A DNA stretch of 64,000 bases, from contig JAGAUY010000093.1 in the NCBI GenBank assembly GCA_017620525.1, forward strand, positions 22,602-86,601, read 5' to 3'. Each line of letters opens with the position of its first letter. The first letter of the stretch is position 1. This stretch comes from Oscillospiraceae bacterium. GTDB lineage: Bacteria; Bacillota; Clostridia; Oscillospirales; Oscillospiraceae. Below, piece after piece: positions 52,947 to 60,908 of this stretch. The translations under genes were made by a program, and so were the position numbers. A model generated the notes under the pieces. That model searched no databases, had not been told where the DNA came from, and saw only the letters and a program-made list of their open reading frames with translations.

Positions 52947-53203
52947 GCTACTTCCTCCTTATTGCGCTTCTGCAGCGCGGCGATCTCCATCATATGATTG
53001 TACATTTCTTCACCAACGCACTTTTTGGCGTATTTGCACCACTGGACACAGCTGAGGGTGTCGTTATAGGCCACGAAACCGCAGTTGTCGCAGGCGACCT
53101 CGGTATCGATGGAGAACAGTTCGATGATACTGCCGCAGTTGGGGCAGACTTTCTCGTGAATGGTGGGAGTACGGGGCTTTCCCTGGCAGCCTTCAAACAT
53201 CAT
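52943..53203 (-). CDS. Small zinc-ribbon protein in the hcp operon
   Basis: 86 residues, GGAGG seven bases before the first of two ATG codons. CPNCG and CDNCG form a zinc or rubredoxin-like knuckle pair (about 20-42), and two further Cys lie in CVQWCKYAKKC. The family recurs beside Hcp and ferredoxin genes in Clostridia, as far as I recall. Function unknown; a metal- or redox-sensing partner is possible. Confidence 0.82.
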   Translation of the reverse strand: MMFEGCQGKPRTPTIHEKVCPNCGSIIELFSIDTEVACDNCGFVAYNDTLSCVQWCKYAKKCVGEEMYNHMMEIAALQKRNKEEVA

Positions 53204-53281
53204 GGTAATACCTCCTTGTCAATACGTCATGTGGGAAACCGGGCAGAAGTCCGGTGCGGCAATCTCTTTTGGATTGCTTTC

Positions 53282-53310
53282 TTGACTTTGTGGCTTTATC
53301 ATACTATACT
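53282..53310 (+). promoter_or_regulatory. Promoter of the Crp/Fnr regulator gene
   Basis: TTGACT, 17 bases, TATACT. The predicted start is near 53317, with the palindromic operator at about +9 to +24. Confidence 0.75.
53298..53303 (-). promoter_or_regulatory. Putative activator-dependent -10 box of the hcp operon
   Basis: TATGAT on the minus strand, without a -35 box. The predicted start at about 53291 puts the 53325-53340 palindrome at -41.5, the classic class II position for Crp/Fnr activation. Confidence 0.5.
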
Positions 53311-53324
53311 GAAGGCAGAATGTA

Positions 53325-53340
53325 TGTTGAAATTTCAACA
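53325..53340. promoter_or_regulatory. 16-bp perfect palindrome, likely Crp/Fnr-type operator
   Basis: TGTTGAAATTTCAACA is fully symmetric and of the TTGA-N4-TCAA type bound by Fnr/HcpR-like dimers. It lies in the leader of the regulator gene and, on the other strand, upstream of the hcp operon. Confidence 0.7.
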
Positions 53341-53354
53341 GAAGGTGATGTTTG

Positions 53355-54026
53355 ATGAAAGAGTATCATTCTGTTTTAGAGCGGTGTCCGCTGTTTGACG
53401 GCATCCGTCTGGAAGACCTCGGCGCTATGCTGGGATGCATCGGCGGACGGACGATTTCGGTGAGTAAGGGACAGGCGGTCTTTCGCGAGGGAGACGCGGC
53501 TACCCATGTTGGCATGGTGCTCAAGGGAGCGGTACAGATGGTCAGGGAGGATTTCTACGGTAACCGCAGCATCGTGGCGCATATCGGCCAGGCGGAGCTG
53601 TTTGGAGAGAGCTATGCCTGCGCAGGTCTTGCCGCGCTGCCCATCAGTATCGTGGCGGTGGAGGACAGTAAAGTACTGCTGATGGACTGCCGCCGGATCA
53701 CGGTCAGCTGTTCCAATGCCTGCGCGTTCCACAGCCGGATCATTTACAACATGCTCCGGCTGGTGGCAAACAAGAATCTGGTGTTCGATCAGAAGATTCA
53801 GGTCACATCCAAGCGTTCCACCCGGGAGAAGCTGATGACCTATCTTCTGAATCAGGCAAAACTGCGCAACAGCGATGACTTTACCATCCCCTATGACCGG
53901 CAGGAACTGGCGGATTATCTGGAGGTGGAGCGCAGCGGCCTGTCCGCTGAGATCAGCAAACTGCGCAGGGAAGGTATTCTGGAAAGCGAGAAAAACCGCT
54001 TCCGGCTTCTGCAGAAATACTCGTAA
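53355..54026 (+). CDS. Crp/Fnr family transcriptional regulator (HcpR-like)
   Basis: 223 residues from the ATG at 53355 (AAGGTGA upstream). A cyclic-nucleotide-binding-type beta barrel occupies about 10-120 and a winged-helix HTH about 145-215 (YDRQELADYLEVERSGLSAEISKLRREG recognition region). The four-Cys Fe-S cluster of FNR is absent, so sensing may use haem or another ligand. It is divergent from the hcp operon with a shared palindrome. An HcpR-like role, activating hcp under nitrosative stress, is inferred from this layout. Confidence 0.88.
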   Translation: MKEYHSVLERCPLFDGIRLEDLGAMLGCIGGRTISVSKGQAVFREGDAATHVGMVLKGAVQMVREDFYGNRSIVAHIGQAELFGESYACAGLAALPISIVAVEDSKVLLMDCRRITVSCSNACAFHSRIIYNMLRLVANKNLVFDQKIQVTSKRSTREKLMTYLLNQAKLRNSDDFTIPYDRQELADYLEVERSGLSAEISKLRREGILESEKNRFRLLQKYS

Positions 54027-54052
54027 GAACCGTGAATCGACGGAGGTTTTCA

Positions 54053-54625
54053 ATGCCCGACGTGATGCTCACAACCCCAAATAACCTGCTGCAATGGATG
54101 AGAGTGTACTGCCTGTACCACGAGGCATTTCCAGCAGCGGAGCGCAAACCCTTCGGCATCATCGTCCGGATGCACCGGGAGGGAAGAAGCGATGTGTGGT
54201 GCGTAGAGAAAAGCGGACGGTTTTCCGGCTTTGCATCCACCATCAACGGGGACAAACTGATTTTACTGGATTACTTCGCTGTTGAGAGGAACTGCAGGGG
54301 GAAGGGGATCGGCTCTGCTGCCCTGGCGCAGCTGCAGCGGGTCTACGGGGACAAGGGACTGTTCGTTGAGATCGAAAGCACCCGGGAAGCGGGACCCGAT
54401 CAGACCCGGCGGGAGAAGCGCAAACGCTTTTATCAGGCCTGCGGCATGGAGGAGCTTCATGTGGAAGCGGATGTGTTCGGCGTGAAGATGGAGCTGCTGG
54501 GCAGCCGGTGTGTTCTAGATTTTGAAGGCTACCGGGTCTTTTACCGGGACCACTACGGTGCGTGGGCGGCAAAGAATATCCGCAGTGTCCAAAGCCGGAA
54601 GAAGGACGAAAACAACAGAATCTGA
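54053..54625 (+). CDS. GNAT family N-acetyltransferase
   Basis: 190 residues from the ATG at 54053 (CGGAGG upstream). The acetyl-CoA binding motif A is visible as FAVERNCRGKGIGSAAL (the R-x-x-G-x-G/A loop) at about residues 75-90, and RFYQACGM supplies motif B. The substrate is unknown. It lies 26 bases after the Crp/Fnr regulator and may share its transcript. Confidence 0.88.
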   Translation: MPDVMLTTPNNLLQWMRVYCLYHEAFPAAERKPFGIIVRMHREGRSDVWCVEKSGRFSGFASTINGDKLILLDYFAVERNCRGKGIGSAALAQLQRVYGDKGLFVEIESTREAGPDQTRREKRKRFYQACGMEELHVEADVFGVKMELLGSRCVLDFEGYRVFYRDHYGAWAAKNIRSVQSRKKDENNRI

Positions 54626-54634
54626 AGCTGTCGC

Positions 54635-54663
54635 TTGTTTTTTTCCGAAGGTGCCGCTATAAT
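54635..54663 (+). promoter_or_regulatory. Promoter of the XpaC-TelA operon
   Basis: TTGTTT, 17 bases, TATAAT, about 40 bases before the XpaC-like start. Confidence 0.7.
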
Positions 54664-54704
54664 AGATAATACCGAATTATGTGCAGAAAGGGGATGCCGC
54701 TTCC

Positions 54705-55898
54705 ATGGCGCAGCACAATCATAACTGGGATGACCTGGGCAGAAGTATTCAGGACATCATTGACAAAGCGGTCAGTTCCCGGGATTATCAGAAACTCAAT
54801 CAGACCATCCATCAGGTGGTGGACCGGGCTGTGGATATGGGAAGTCAGACGGTCCGCAGGGCTGTGGACAACGCATCCCGCACCGCATCCGTCCGAAACC
54901 AGGGGGCAAAACAGCCGGTGGAGGCCCGGAAGGATCTTCCGGTCCTTTATGGCAGCACCAACGGAAAGACCGCCGGAGGTATTCTCAAGATCGTTGGCGG
55001 CAGTCTGCTTGCCGGTGTTTCCTTTATGCTCTTCTTTTCCAGTCTGGTGTTTGACCTGCTGGTAGCCGGAGCCAGTATTCTGGCGCTTCCGGCGGTTCTG
55101 ACACTGTTGGGATTGACGGGTGGAACAGTTCTGATTGGAAACGGCATCGGCAATCTGAACTTTGTCAGCCGATTCAAGATGTACCGGAAAACGCTGGGGC
55201 AAAAGACCCATTGCGCACTGGAGAAGCTAGCCCGCAGCGTGGGTAAGAGTGAAAAATTCGTCCGCAGGGAATTGCGGAAGATGATCGATCAGGGTCTTTT
55301 CCTGGAAGGACATATGGACCGGGAGCAGACCTGCCTGATCACCAGCGATGAGACCTACCGCTATTTTGAGCAGAGTCGGCTGGCGCTGGAGGAGCGGCAG
55401 CGGCAGGCAGCCGAGCAGGTGCAGAAAAAGGCGCACAATGCCGTTGACCCGCGGGTGCAGGAGGTTCTCGACCGGGGCAATGCCTTTGTGGCCCAGATCC
55501 GTAAGTGCAACGATGATATTCCCGGCGTGGAGATTTCCGAAAAGATCTCCCGCATGGAGATGATCGTTCAGCGGATTTTCGACCGGGCAGAGACAAATCC
55601 GGAAGTGATTCCGGATCTGAAGAAACTGATGGACTATTATCTGCCCATGACGGTGAAGCTGCTGAATGCTTACGCGGATATGGATGCCCAGCCCGTCCAG
55701 GGCGAGACCATCCTGGCATCCAAGCGGGAGATCGAGTCCACCCTGGATACGCTGAATCAGGCCTATGAGAAGCTGCTCGACGAGCTGTTTCAGGATACTG
55801 CCTTGGATGTATCCAGCGATATTTCCGTCCTGAATACCCTCCTTGCCCAGGAGGGACTGACGGAGGATGCATTTTCGAAAATCAGGAAACAGAACTGA
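54705..55898 (+). CDS. XpaC-like (5-bromo-4-chloroindolyl phosphate hydrolysis) protein
   Basis: 397 residues from the ATG at 54705, with AAAGGGG upstream at a slightly long distance. The N-terminal 95 residues are helical and polar, two hydrophobic helices follow (about 97-120 and 124-145), and the remainder is helical with a Glu/Gln-rich coiled coil (about 225-250). XpaC proteins are typically encoded next to TelA, as here (33 bases apart). The name comes from an old phenotype and the biochemical function is unknown; envelope-stress or anion-tolerance roles have been suggested. Confidence 0.85.
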   Translation: MAQHNHNWDDLGRSIQDIIDKAVSSRDYQKLNQTIHQVVDRAVDMGSQTVRRAVDNASRTASVRNQGAKQPVEARKDLPVLYGSTNGKTAGGILKIVGGSLLAGVSFMLFFSSLVFDLLVAGASILALPAVLTLLGLTGGTVLIGNGIGNLNFVSRFKMYRKTLGQKTHCALEKLARSVGKSEKFVRRELRKMIDQGLFLEGHMDREQTCLITSDETYRYFEQSRLALEERQRQAAEQVQKKAHNAVDPRVQEVLDRGNAFVAQIRKCNDDIPGVEISEKISRMEMIVQRIFDRAETNPEVIPDLKKLMDYYLPMTVKLLNAYADMDAQPVQGETILASKREIESTLDTLNQAYEKLLDELFQDTALDVSSDISVLNTLLAQEGLTEDAFSKIRKQN

Positions 55899-55931
55899 TA
55901 AGCGATATTTTTTCTGAACAGGAGAATGACT

Positions 55932-57080
55932 ATGGAAGCTGAATTCAAGAACACCATTGAATCTGCCGCAGTTCCCAGCCTGACGCTGGAGCCGGATCTG
56001 GACAGCGCTCCCGTGCCCGCAGTGGTTCAGGAGCCGGAGACAAAGATCGCTGAACCGGTGCTGACACCCGAAGAACAGCAGATAATTGCCGACTTCGCTG
56101 CCAAGATCGATGTGGAGAACACAGCACAGATTCTGCAGTATGGCGCAGGTACCCAGAAGAAAATGGCTGACTTCTCCGACACTGCTCTGGCAAATGTCCG
56201 GACCCAGGATCTGGGCGAAGTAGGCGAACTGATCACCAGCGTGGTGGGAGAACTGAAGGGCTTTGATGCGGAGGAAGAAAAAGGACTGTTCGGATTCTTC
56301 CGTAAGCAGGCAGGCAAGCTGGAGAATATGAAGAACCGCTATGCCAAGGCCGAAGTCAACGTGGAGAAGATCGGCAACGCACTGCAGCAGCATCAGGTTC
56401 GGCTGCTGAAGGATTCCGCGGTGCTGGATAAAATGTATGACCAGAATCTGGCCTATTTTAAGGAATTGTCCATGTACATCCTGGCCGGCAAGCAGAAGCT
56501 CCAGCAGGTGCGGGATGGGAAGCTGAAGGAACTGGAAGCCACGGCACAGATGACCGGCCTTGCGGAGGATGCTCAGGCGGCCCGCGATCTGGCGGATAAG
56601 TGTAATCGGTTTGAGAAGAAGATCCATGATCTGGAGCTGACCCGCGCCATTTCCATCCAGACTGCCCCCCAGATCCGCATGATCCAGAACAACGACAATG
56701 TGATGGTGGAAAAGATCCAGACCACGCTGATGAATACCATTCCCCTGTGGAAGAATCAGATGGTGCTGGCGTTGGGCATTGCCCATTCTGCCGAAGCTGC
56801 CCAGGCCCAGCGTCAGGTGACGGATATCACCAATGCGCTGCTCAAGCAGAACGCTGAGAAGCTGCATATGGCCTCCGTGGAGACTGCCAAGGAAGCAGAG
56901 CGGGGAATTGTGGATATTGAGACCCTGAAAAAGACCAATGCACAGCTGATTCAGACCCTGGACGATGTGATGAAGATCCAGGCTGACGGTCGTGCCAAGC
57001 GTCTGGCAGCGGAAGCTGAAATGATGAAAATGGAGAATGACCTGAAAGTAAAGCTTCTGCAGATCCGCAACGGCGGTTGA
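55932..57080 (+). CDS. TelA family toxic anion resistance protein
   Basis: 382 residues from the ATG at 55932 (AGGAG seven bases upstream; the ATG at 55926 is too close to that site). Almost entirely helical after an acidic Pro/Glu-rich N-terminus. The TelA core is recognisable in FFRKQAGKLENMKNRYAKA, QLRMIQNN-like QIRMIQNND and IPLWKNQMVLAL. Associated with tolerance to tellurite, cell-wall antimicrobials and nisin in related species; the mechanism is not known. It forms an operon with the XpaC-like gene. Confidence 0.9.
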   Translation: MEAEFKNTIESAAVPSLTLEPDLDSAPVPAVVQEPETKIAEPVLTPEEQQIIADFAAKIDVENTAQILQYGAGTQKKMADFSDTALANVRTQDLGEVGELITSVVGELKGFDAEEEKGLFGFFRKQAGKLENMKNRYAKAEVNVEKIGNALQQHQVRLLKDSAVLDKMYDQNLAYFKELSMYILAGKQKLQQVRDGKLKELEATAQMTGLAEDAQAARDLADKCNRFEKKIHDLELTRAISIQTAPQIRMIQNNDNVMVEKIQTTLMNTIPLWKNQMVLALGIAHSAEAAQAQRQVTDITNALLKQNAEKLHMASVETAKEAERGIVDIETLKKTNAQLIQTLDDVMKIQADGRAKRLAAEAEMMKMENDLKVKLLQIRNGG

Positions 57081-57095
57081 TGGCAAACAACAACA

Positions 57096-57175
57096 GCGTT
57101 GGAACCGAAGGGTTCCAATGCTGTCTGCGTCATAAATCAAAATACCGGAGTCCCATAAAGGATTCCGGTATTTTG
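57096..57175 (+). terminator. Two hairpins after telA
   Basis: The first hairpin has an 11-base arm (GCGTTGGAACC) around a GAAG loop (57096-57121). The second has arms AAAATACCGGA and its complement (57139-57174) ending in TTTT. The second abuts the tRNA fragment. Confidence 0.75.
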
Positions 57176-57218
57176 GTCCGGGCGACAGGATTTGAACCTG
57201 CGGTATCTAGCTCTCAAA
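57174..57218 (-). pseudogene. 3' fragment of a tRNA gene (probable attachment-site remnant)
   Basis: On the minus strand the 45 bases give, in order, a seven-base anticodon-type loop (TTTGAGA), a 3' anticodon strand GCTAG, five variable bases, a complete T arm (GCAGG, TTCAAAT, CCTGT), CGCCCGG, discriminator A and CCA. The 5' half does not continue: the upstream sequence cannot pair with either stem. This is the usual trace of integration into a tRNA 3' end. The T arm and acceptor sequence suggest a proline-type tRNA, weakly. Confidence 0.65.
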
Positions 57219-57493
57219 GGCGCAAGTTTTAATTTTTCTAAACTTTTATACTCCGTTTAGCAGTGTTTACTCCGGAAACTCGTCATTTCCGGAACTCTCC
57301 GTCCCATTGTTTCCGGGTGTTCGAATTCTGTCTATGGTCAAAAATGTGGTCAAATCCAAACGCTCCCCGAAGGCAACACCTTTCGGGGAGCGTTTTCTCG
57401 TTCTGAAGTGTCGTGATTGTAGCTTGGGATGGGAGATAAGTCAAGTCCTTTCTGTGTCCAAAACTGCACCGCCATAAACAAAGAAAAGGTGAG
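57219..57493. other. Intergenic junction region with integrase-tail relic and terminator
   Basis: It has no intact gene. The minus strand at about 57276-57350 can be read as a degenerate C-terminal tail (TTFLTIDRIRTPGNNG) like those of tyrosine integrases, including a doubled TGGTCAAA. A GC-rich hairpin (57359-57395) with a T run follows. A 14-base leader-like repeat lies at 57474-57487. Confidence 0.4.
57474..57488 (+). repeat. Copy 1 of the ATAAACAAAGAAA leader repeat
   Basis: ATAAACAAAGAAAAG is followed by GGTGAGTCAG and an ATG that stops after four codons. Further copies lie at 63206 and 63603. Confidence 0.6.
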
Positions 57494-58024
57494 TCAGATG
57501 TCAATTCCGTAGGTTCCAGTAAGAGGATCCTGAAACATAGGAATCTGCGGTGGTGCGAAGGTAAACACTACGAACAGGAGCCCAATCAAGCAGATGGCGG
57601 CGAAAGTAAGCCAGGAATACTTGCATTGCAGACGGTCATTTTTGAATGCCCACCATTCAAAGAGAAAGACCAACGCTGCGGAGATGTAGAATATGGCAAT
57701 GTTGATCCAGTCCGGGGATTTGCCGAACACACCGTTATAGGTGTAAAACAGCACCGGGATCAGCACCAGCCCCAGCAGAATCTCTGCTAGCTTGACGCAC
57801 CAGTAGTTCTTTTGATCCTTGAAAAACAGCCGTTGAATCAGTGCAAAGAGAAACAGGGGCCAAAACAGCAGCTTCACATGCTCCCAGGTGGACTCGTTGA
57901 CCCCCGAAAAGGGCGAAACCAGGATATTCCCGCCTGTCCAATCGTATAAAAAGTGCAGAATTGTGCCGCCAAAGGTAACCGCCGCAAATCCTGCCCACTG
58001 CCAAAGAACTGACCTTTGTTTCAT
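57494..58024 (-). CDS. DUF6512-type membrane protein
   Basis: 176 residues, GAGGTGGGG before the ATG. Five hydrophobic helices; a conserved-looking GGTILHFLYDW segment and PFSGVNESTWEHVKLLFWP near the N-terminus fit DUF6512 as I recall it. No catalytic motif is evident. Monocistronic, with its own promoter. Confidence 0.82.
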   Translation of the reverse strand: MKQRSVLWQWAGFAAVTFGGTILHFLYDWTGGNILVSPFSGVNESTWEHVKLLFWPLFLFALIQRLFFKDQKNYWCVKLAEILLGLVLIPVLFYTYNGVFGKSPDWINIAIFYISAALVFLFEWWAFKNDRLQCKYSWLTFAAICLIGLLFVVFTFAPPQIPMFQDPLTGTYGIDI

Positions 58025-58043
58025 AGCCCCACCTCGATGCGTT

Positions 58044-58073
58044 GATACAAGCAGTTTATGCAGAGCATGTCAA
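58044..58073 (-). promoter_or_regulatory. Promoter of the DUF6512 gene
   Basis: On the minus strand a consensus TTGACA lies 17 bases from TTGTAT. Confidence 0.55.
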
Positions 58074-58130
58074 GAAAAGTCTTTCCGTGTGATTGCGGAT
58101 GTGGTAGAATAGGGGAAAGGAAGTGATACC

Positions 58131-58820
58131 ATGATCCAAAACTTTGAAGATTTTTGCCGGGAGCTGAATACTTGCGGCTTTTCTATGGGTGGCGGCAATG
58201 CCAAGGGCATTTTCGCGCTGATCGACTATGACTGGCTGAATCAGGATCTGCTGGACACCCCGGTGAAGTGGCACTGCGGTGATCCGGAAGTGGATCCATG
58301 GGAATGGCGGATGCGTGTTCTGGAAGAGCGGACGGATATTGCTTATTCCAAGGTGTTCTTCAAGACCAGCGGCTTTATCACCAGGGACTGGTATCCCTAT
58401 TTCCATGCCGTCCGCAGAAACGGCGAGACTTTTGAGGAAGCCTATGAGCGGGGCGGCATCAGCCACACCGCAAAGCGAATCTATGATATCGTCCGGGACG
58501 GTTATGTGGCACTCCATGAGATCAAGGCACTGGGCGGTTTTGGTAAAGAGGATAAATCTCAATTTGACAGGGCGATGGTGGAGCTGCAAATGGGCATGTT
58601 CATCACCATGACCGGCCGCCAACAGAAGAAAAACAAGTACGGCATCGAATATGGCTGGAACAGCACTGTGTTCACCACCGTGGAGAATTTCTGGGCAGAG
58701 CGGGATTTTGAGATCCCGAAACTGGATGCCGGGGAAAGCTATGAGAAGATCAGAGGGCAGATCCTGTTGCTGAATCCTATGGCGGAAGAAAAGATTATTC
58801 GGAAGTTTATTAGAGGGTAA
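58131..58820 (+). CDS. Conserved protein of unknown function (AlkZ-related by resemblance)
   Basis: 229 residues, GGAAGTG upstream. It is soluble, with alpha/beta character and no signal peptide. Motifs such as DPWEWRMRVLEE, YSKVFFKTSGFIT and MITGRQQKKNKYG-like regions recall proteins annotated as AlkZ-related (wHTH glycosylase-like), but I cannot confirm that. It heads a three-gene run with a GNAT enzyme and a GyrI-like protein (stop/start spacings of 5 bases), suggesting small-molecule modification or damage tolerance. Confidence 0.7.
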   Translation: MIQNFEDFCRELNTCGFSMGGGNAKGIFALIDYDWLNQDLLDTPVKWHCGDPEVDPWEWRMRVLEERTDIAYSKVFFKTSGFITRDWYPYFHAVRRNGETFEEAYERGGISHTAKRIYDIVRDGYVALHEIKALGGFGKEDKSQFDRAMVELQMGMFITMTGRQQKKNKYGIEYGWNSTVFTTVENFWAERDFEIPKLDAGESYEKIRGQILLLNPMAEEKIIRKFIRG

Positions 58821-58825
58821 TGGAA

Positions 58826-59287
58826 ATGGTTGTTAGATATGCGAGATTTGAAGATATGAAGCAGTTGGGACACATCATGTCTGTTTCTTTCCGGACTGCT
58901 TTTGCGGATTATGTGTCGCAGCAGACTATGGATGCATGTGCGCAGGAAGATAACTGCGCTGCAATGCTGGAGGGCATCTATCGGGAAGGGAAAATGCACT
59001 TTCTGATTGGTGAGAACAGTGGTATGCTGGTTTGGCAAAAAGTGCAGGATTCCGCAGAAATCGTTGCCATTCATTCCTTGCCGGAAAGCTGGGGAACAGG
59101 CTTGGGTCACGCCATGCTGGAGGAAGCCCTGAATCAGATCGGCAATCAGCTTGTTTTTCTCTGGGCTTTTAAGGAAAACAAGCGTGCTCGCCGATTCTAT
59201 GAAAAACATGGTTTCCGCTGGGATGGCTCAGAGCGAGTCAGCAAGTTTGACGGCGCATTGGAAGTACGATATGTAAAGGAGATATGA
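58826..59287 (+). CDS. GNAT family N-acetyltransferase
   Basis: 153 residues from the ATG at 58826 (AGAGGG eight bases upstream; the ATG at 58820 is only two bases from it). It has LPESWGTGLGHAMLEEAL as the acetyl-CoA loop, and FKENKRARRFYEKHGFRWDG, the standard C-terminal GNAT motif. The substrate is unknown. It sits between the unknown protein and the GyrI-like gene. Confidence 0.88.
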   Translation: MVVRYARFEDMKQLGHIMSVSFRTAFADYVSQQTMDACAQEDNCAAMLEGIYREGKMHFLIGENSGMLVWQKVQDSAEIVAIHSLPESWGTGLGHAMLEEALNQIGNQLVFLWAFKENKRARRFYEKHGFRWDGSERVSKFDGALEVRYVKEI

Positions 59288-59292
59288 ATCGC

Positions 59293-59925
59293 ATGGCTTT
59301 TGATTTCAAGAAAGAGTACAAAGAATTCTATCTGCCCAGGAACAAACCTCAGATCGTGACAGTACCGCCTATGAATTACATTGCCGTTCGGGGTAAGGGC
59401 GATCCCAATGAGGAAGAAGGAGCTTATAAGGCGGCGATCGGTGTGGTGTATGCCATCGCCTACACCATCAAAATGAGCAAGATGGGCGACCATCGCATCG
59501 AGGGATACTACGATTTTGTAGTACCGCCGCTGGAAGGTTTCTGGTGGCAGGATGGTGTGGATGGCGTCGATTACACGGACAAGTCCGCATTCAACTGGAT
59601 CAGCGTCATTCGCTTGCCGGATTTTGTGACTAAGGCGGACTTTGATTGGGCTGTAGCAGAAGCTACCCGGAAGAAAAAGCTGGATTGCTCCATGGCGGAA
59701 TTCCTGACCATCGATGAGGGTGAGTGCGTCCAGATCATGCATCTGGGTTCTTTCGACGATGAGCCTGCAACGGTTGCTATCATGGATGCGTATCTGGAAG
59801 CTAACGGCTATGAAAATGACTTCTCCGCTACCCGTCTGCATCATGAGATATATCTCTCCGATGCCAGAAAGGTTGCGCCGGAAAAGTGGAAAACTGTTAT
59901 TCGGCATCCGATTAAGAAGCGATAA
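59293..59925 (+). CDS. GyrI-like small-molecule-binding protein
   Basis: 210 residues from the ATG at 59293 (the ATG at 59284 overlaps the previous stop and is almost inside the ribosome binding site). The sequence MAFDFKKEYKEFY, PPMNYIAVRGKGDPN and EGYYDFVVPPLEGFWW fits the two-SHS2 GyrI-like fold (PF06445 group), which binds or hydrolyses small hydrophobic compounds. A terminator follows. Confidence 0.9.
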   Translation: MAFDFKKEYKEFYLPRNKPQIVTVPPMNYIAVRGKGDPNEEEGAYKAAIGVVYAIAYTIKMSKMGDHRIEGYYDFVVPPLEGFWWQDGVDGVDYTDKSAFNWISVIRLPDFVTKADFDWAVAEATRKKKLDCSMAEFLTIDEGECVQIMHLGSFDDEPATVAIMDAYLEANGYENDFSATRLHHEIYLSDARKVAPEKWKTVIRHPIKKR

Positions 59926-59930
59926 AACTA

Positions 59931-59964
59931 ACAGACCCAGGAGTGTACGCTCCTGGGTCTGTTG
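59931..59964. terminator. Terminator between GyrI-like and DUF1848 genes
   Basis: A perfect 13-bp stem (ACAGACCCAGGAG) with a six-base loop, positioned between convergent genes. Confidence 0.88.
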
Positions 59965-59990
59965 CTTACAGATATTCAATTTGCGTCAAA

Positions 59991-60908
59991 TTAAAACAGG
60001 TTCATCTGTAGTATTTTGCAGGATTCCACAGCCCGGTCTTTGATTGTATCGTCCGGGCCGATGGTGCCGTAAAGAAGCGGTGAGGATGGATCGTGAAGCC
60101 GGAAATTTTTCTGGACGGCGGCGGAGTGATTGGCATAGCAATACTTGCATCCGTTCAGGCAGCTATCGTACATGCCGATATCGATGCTGGACATACAGCC
60201 ACACTCTTCACGTTGATTCTTATCCTTGGACAGTGACATGGGTTGACTAATAATCCGTTCCAACAGCTCGCTGTCGATACAGTGCCCATGCCCGATGCCA
60301 AACCGGGATAGGTCAATAGCTTCTGCACAGGTTTCCAACGTAAGGTTGTACTTATTGGCGATATCCGAAAAGCGGACTGCCAGTTCGTAAATTTCGGATT
60401 CACCAAGGGGAGCAAACTGCTTGCCCAGATGACGGTACAGATCAACAAAACTGATGACACATTTGAGGGTATGACCGGAGAGCCGCTTCGCCAGTTCCTC
60501 GAAGTAGTGGATATGATACTCTGTGGTGTACTTGGGTGTCAGAATAATGGGATCATACCGCCAGATAATTCTCTCCGGGCCAATCTGACGGGAAAGCTTT
60601 TGAAAAGCGGGAGCGATCACATCGTCTTTGCTGGGGATGCCCGCTTCCAGATCCTTGCCATAGGCATTCAGCGTGAACTGAAAGTAAAATGGGTAGTCCT
60701 TCAGCAGATGCAGCTTATCCAGCATGGGGGTGGGATTCTTCGTCCAGAACACGATGCCGTCCACCACATCCGGGGCAAGAGAAATGCAGCTGACCTGTCG
60801 GGGATTCATGGGATTGCGGGTGCAGACGAACCCGGCTTCTAGGCGGCGGAAGAACCAGTTAGAATAGTAGGATGGGATATCTGTTCGCCTGCTGGCGCTG
60901 ATGATCAT
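59991..60908 (-). CDS. DUF1848 family protein (radical-SAM-like)
   Basis: 305 residues. The N-terminus MIISASRRTDIP, FVCTRNPMNPRQV and FWTKNP are family signatures. The C-terminal Cys cluster ECGCMSSIDIGMYDSCLNGCKYCYAN is like a radical-SAM CxxxCxxC placed late. The function is unknown. The start overlaps by four bases the stop of the GDSL hydrolase gene. Confidence 0.92.
   Translation of the reverse strand: MIISASRRTDIPSYYSNWFFRRLEAGFVCTRNPMNPRQVSCISLAPDVVDGIVFWTKNPTPMLDKLHLLKDYPFYFQFTLNAYGKDLEAGIPSKDDVIAPAFQKLSRQIGPERIIWRYDPIILTPKYTTEYHIHYFEELAKRLSGHTLKCVISFVDLYRHLGKQFAPLGESEIYELAVRFSDIANKYNLTLETCAEAIDLSRFGIGHGHCIDSELLERIISQPMSLSKDKNQREECGCMSSIDIGMYDSCLNGCKYCYANHSAAVQKNFRLHDPSSPLLYGTIGPDDTIKDRAVESCKILQMNLF

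Noticed and set aside
57283-57504. A 73-codon minus-strand frame in the junction region
   Set aside because: It runs through a terminator hairpin. A different frame gives the weak integrase-tail reading, so this one is not a gene.
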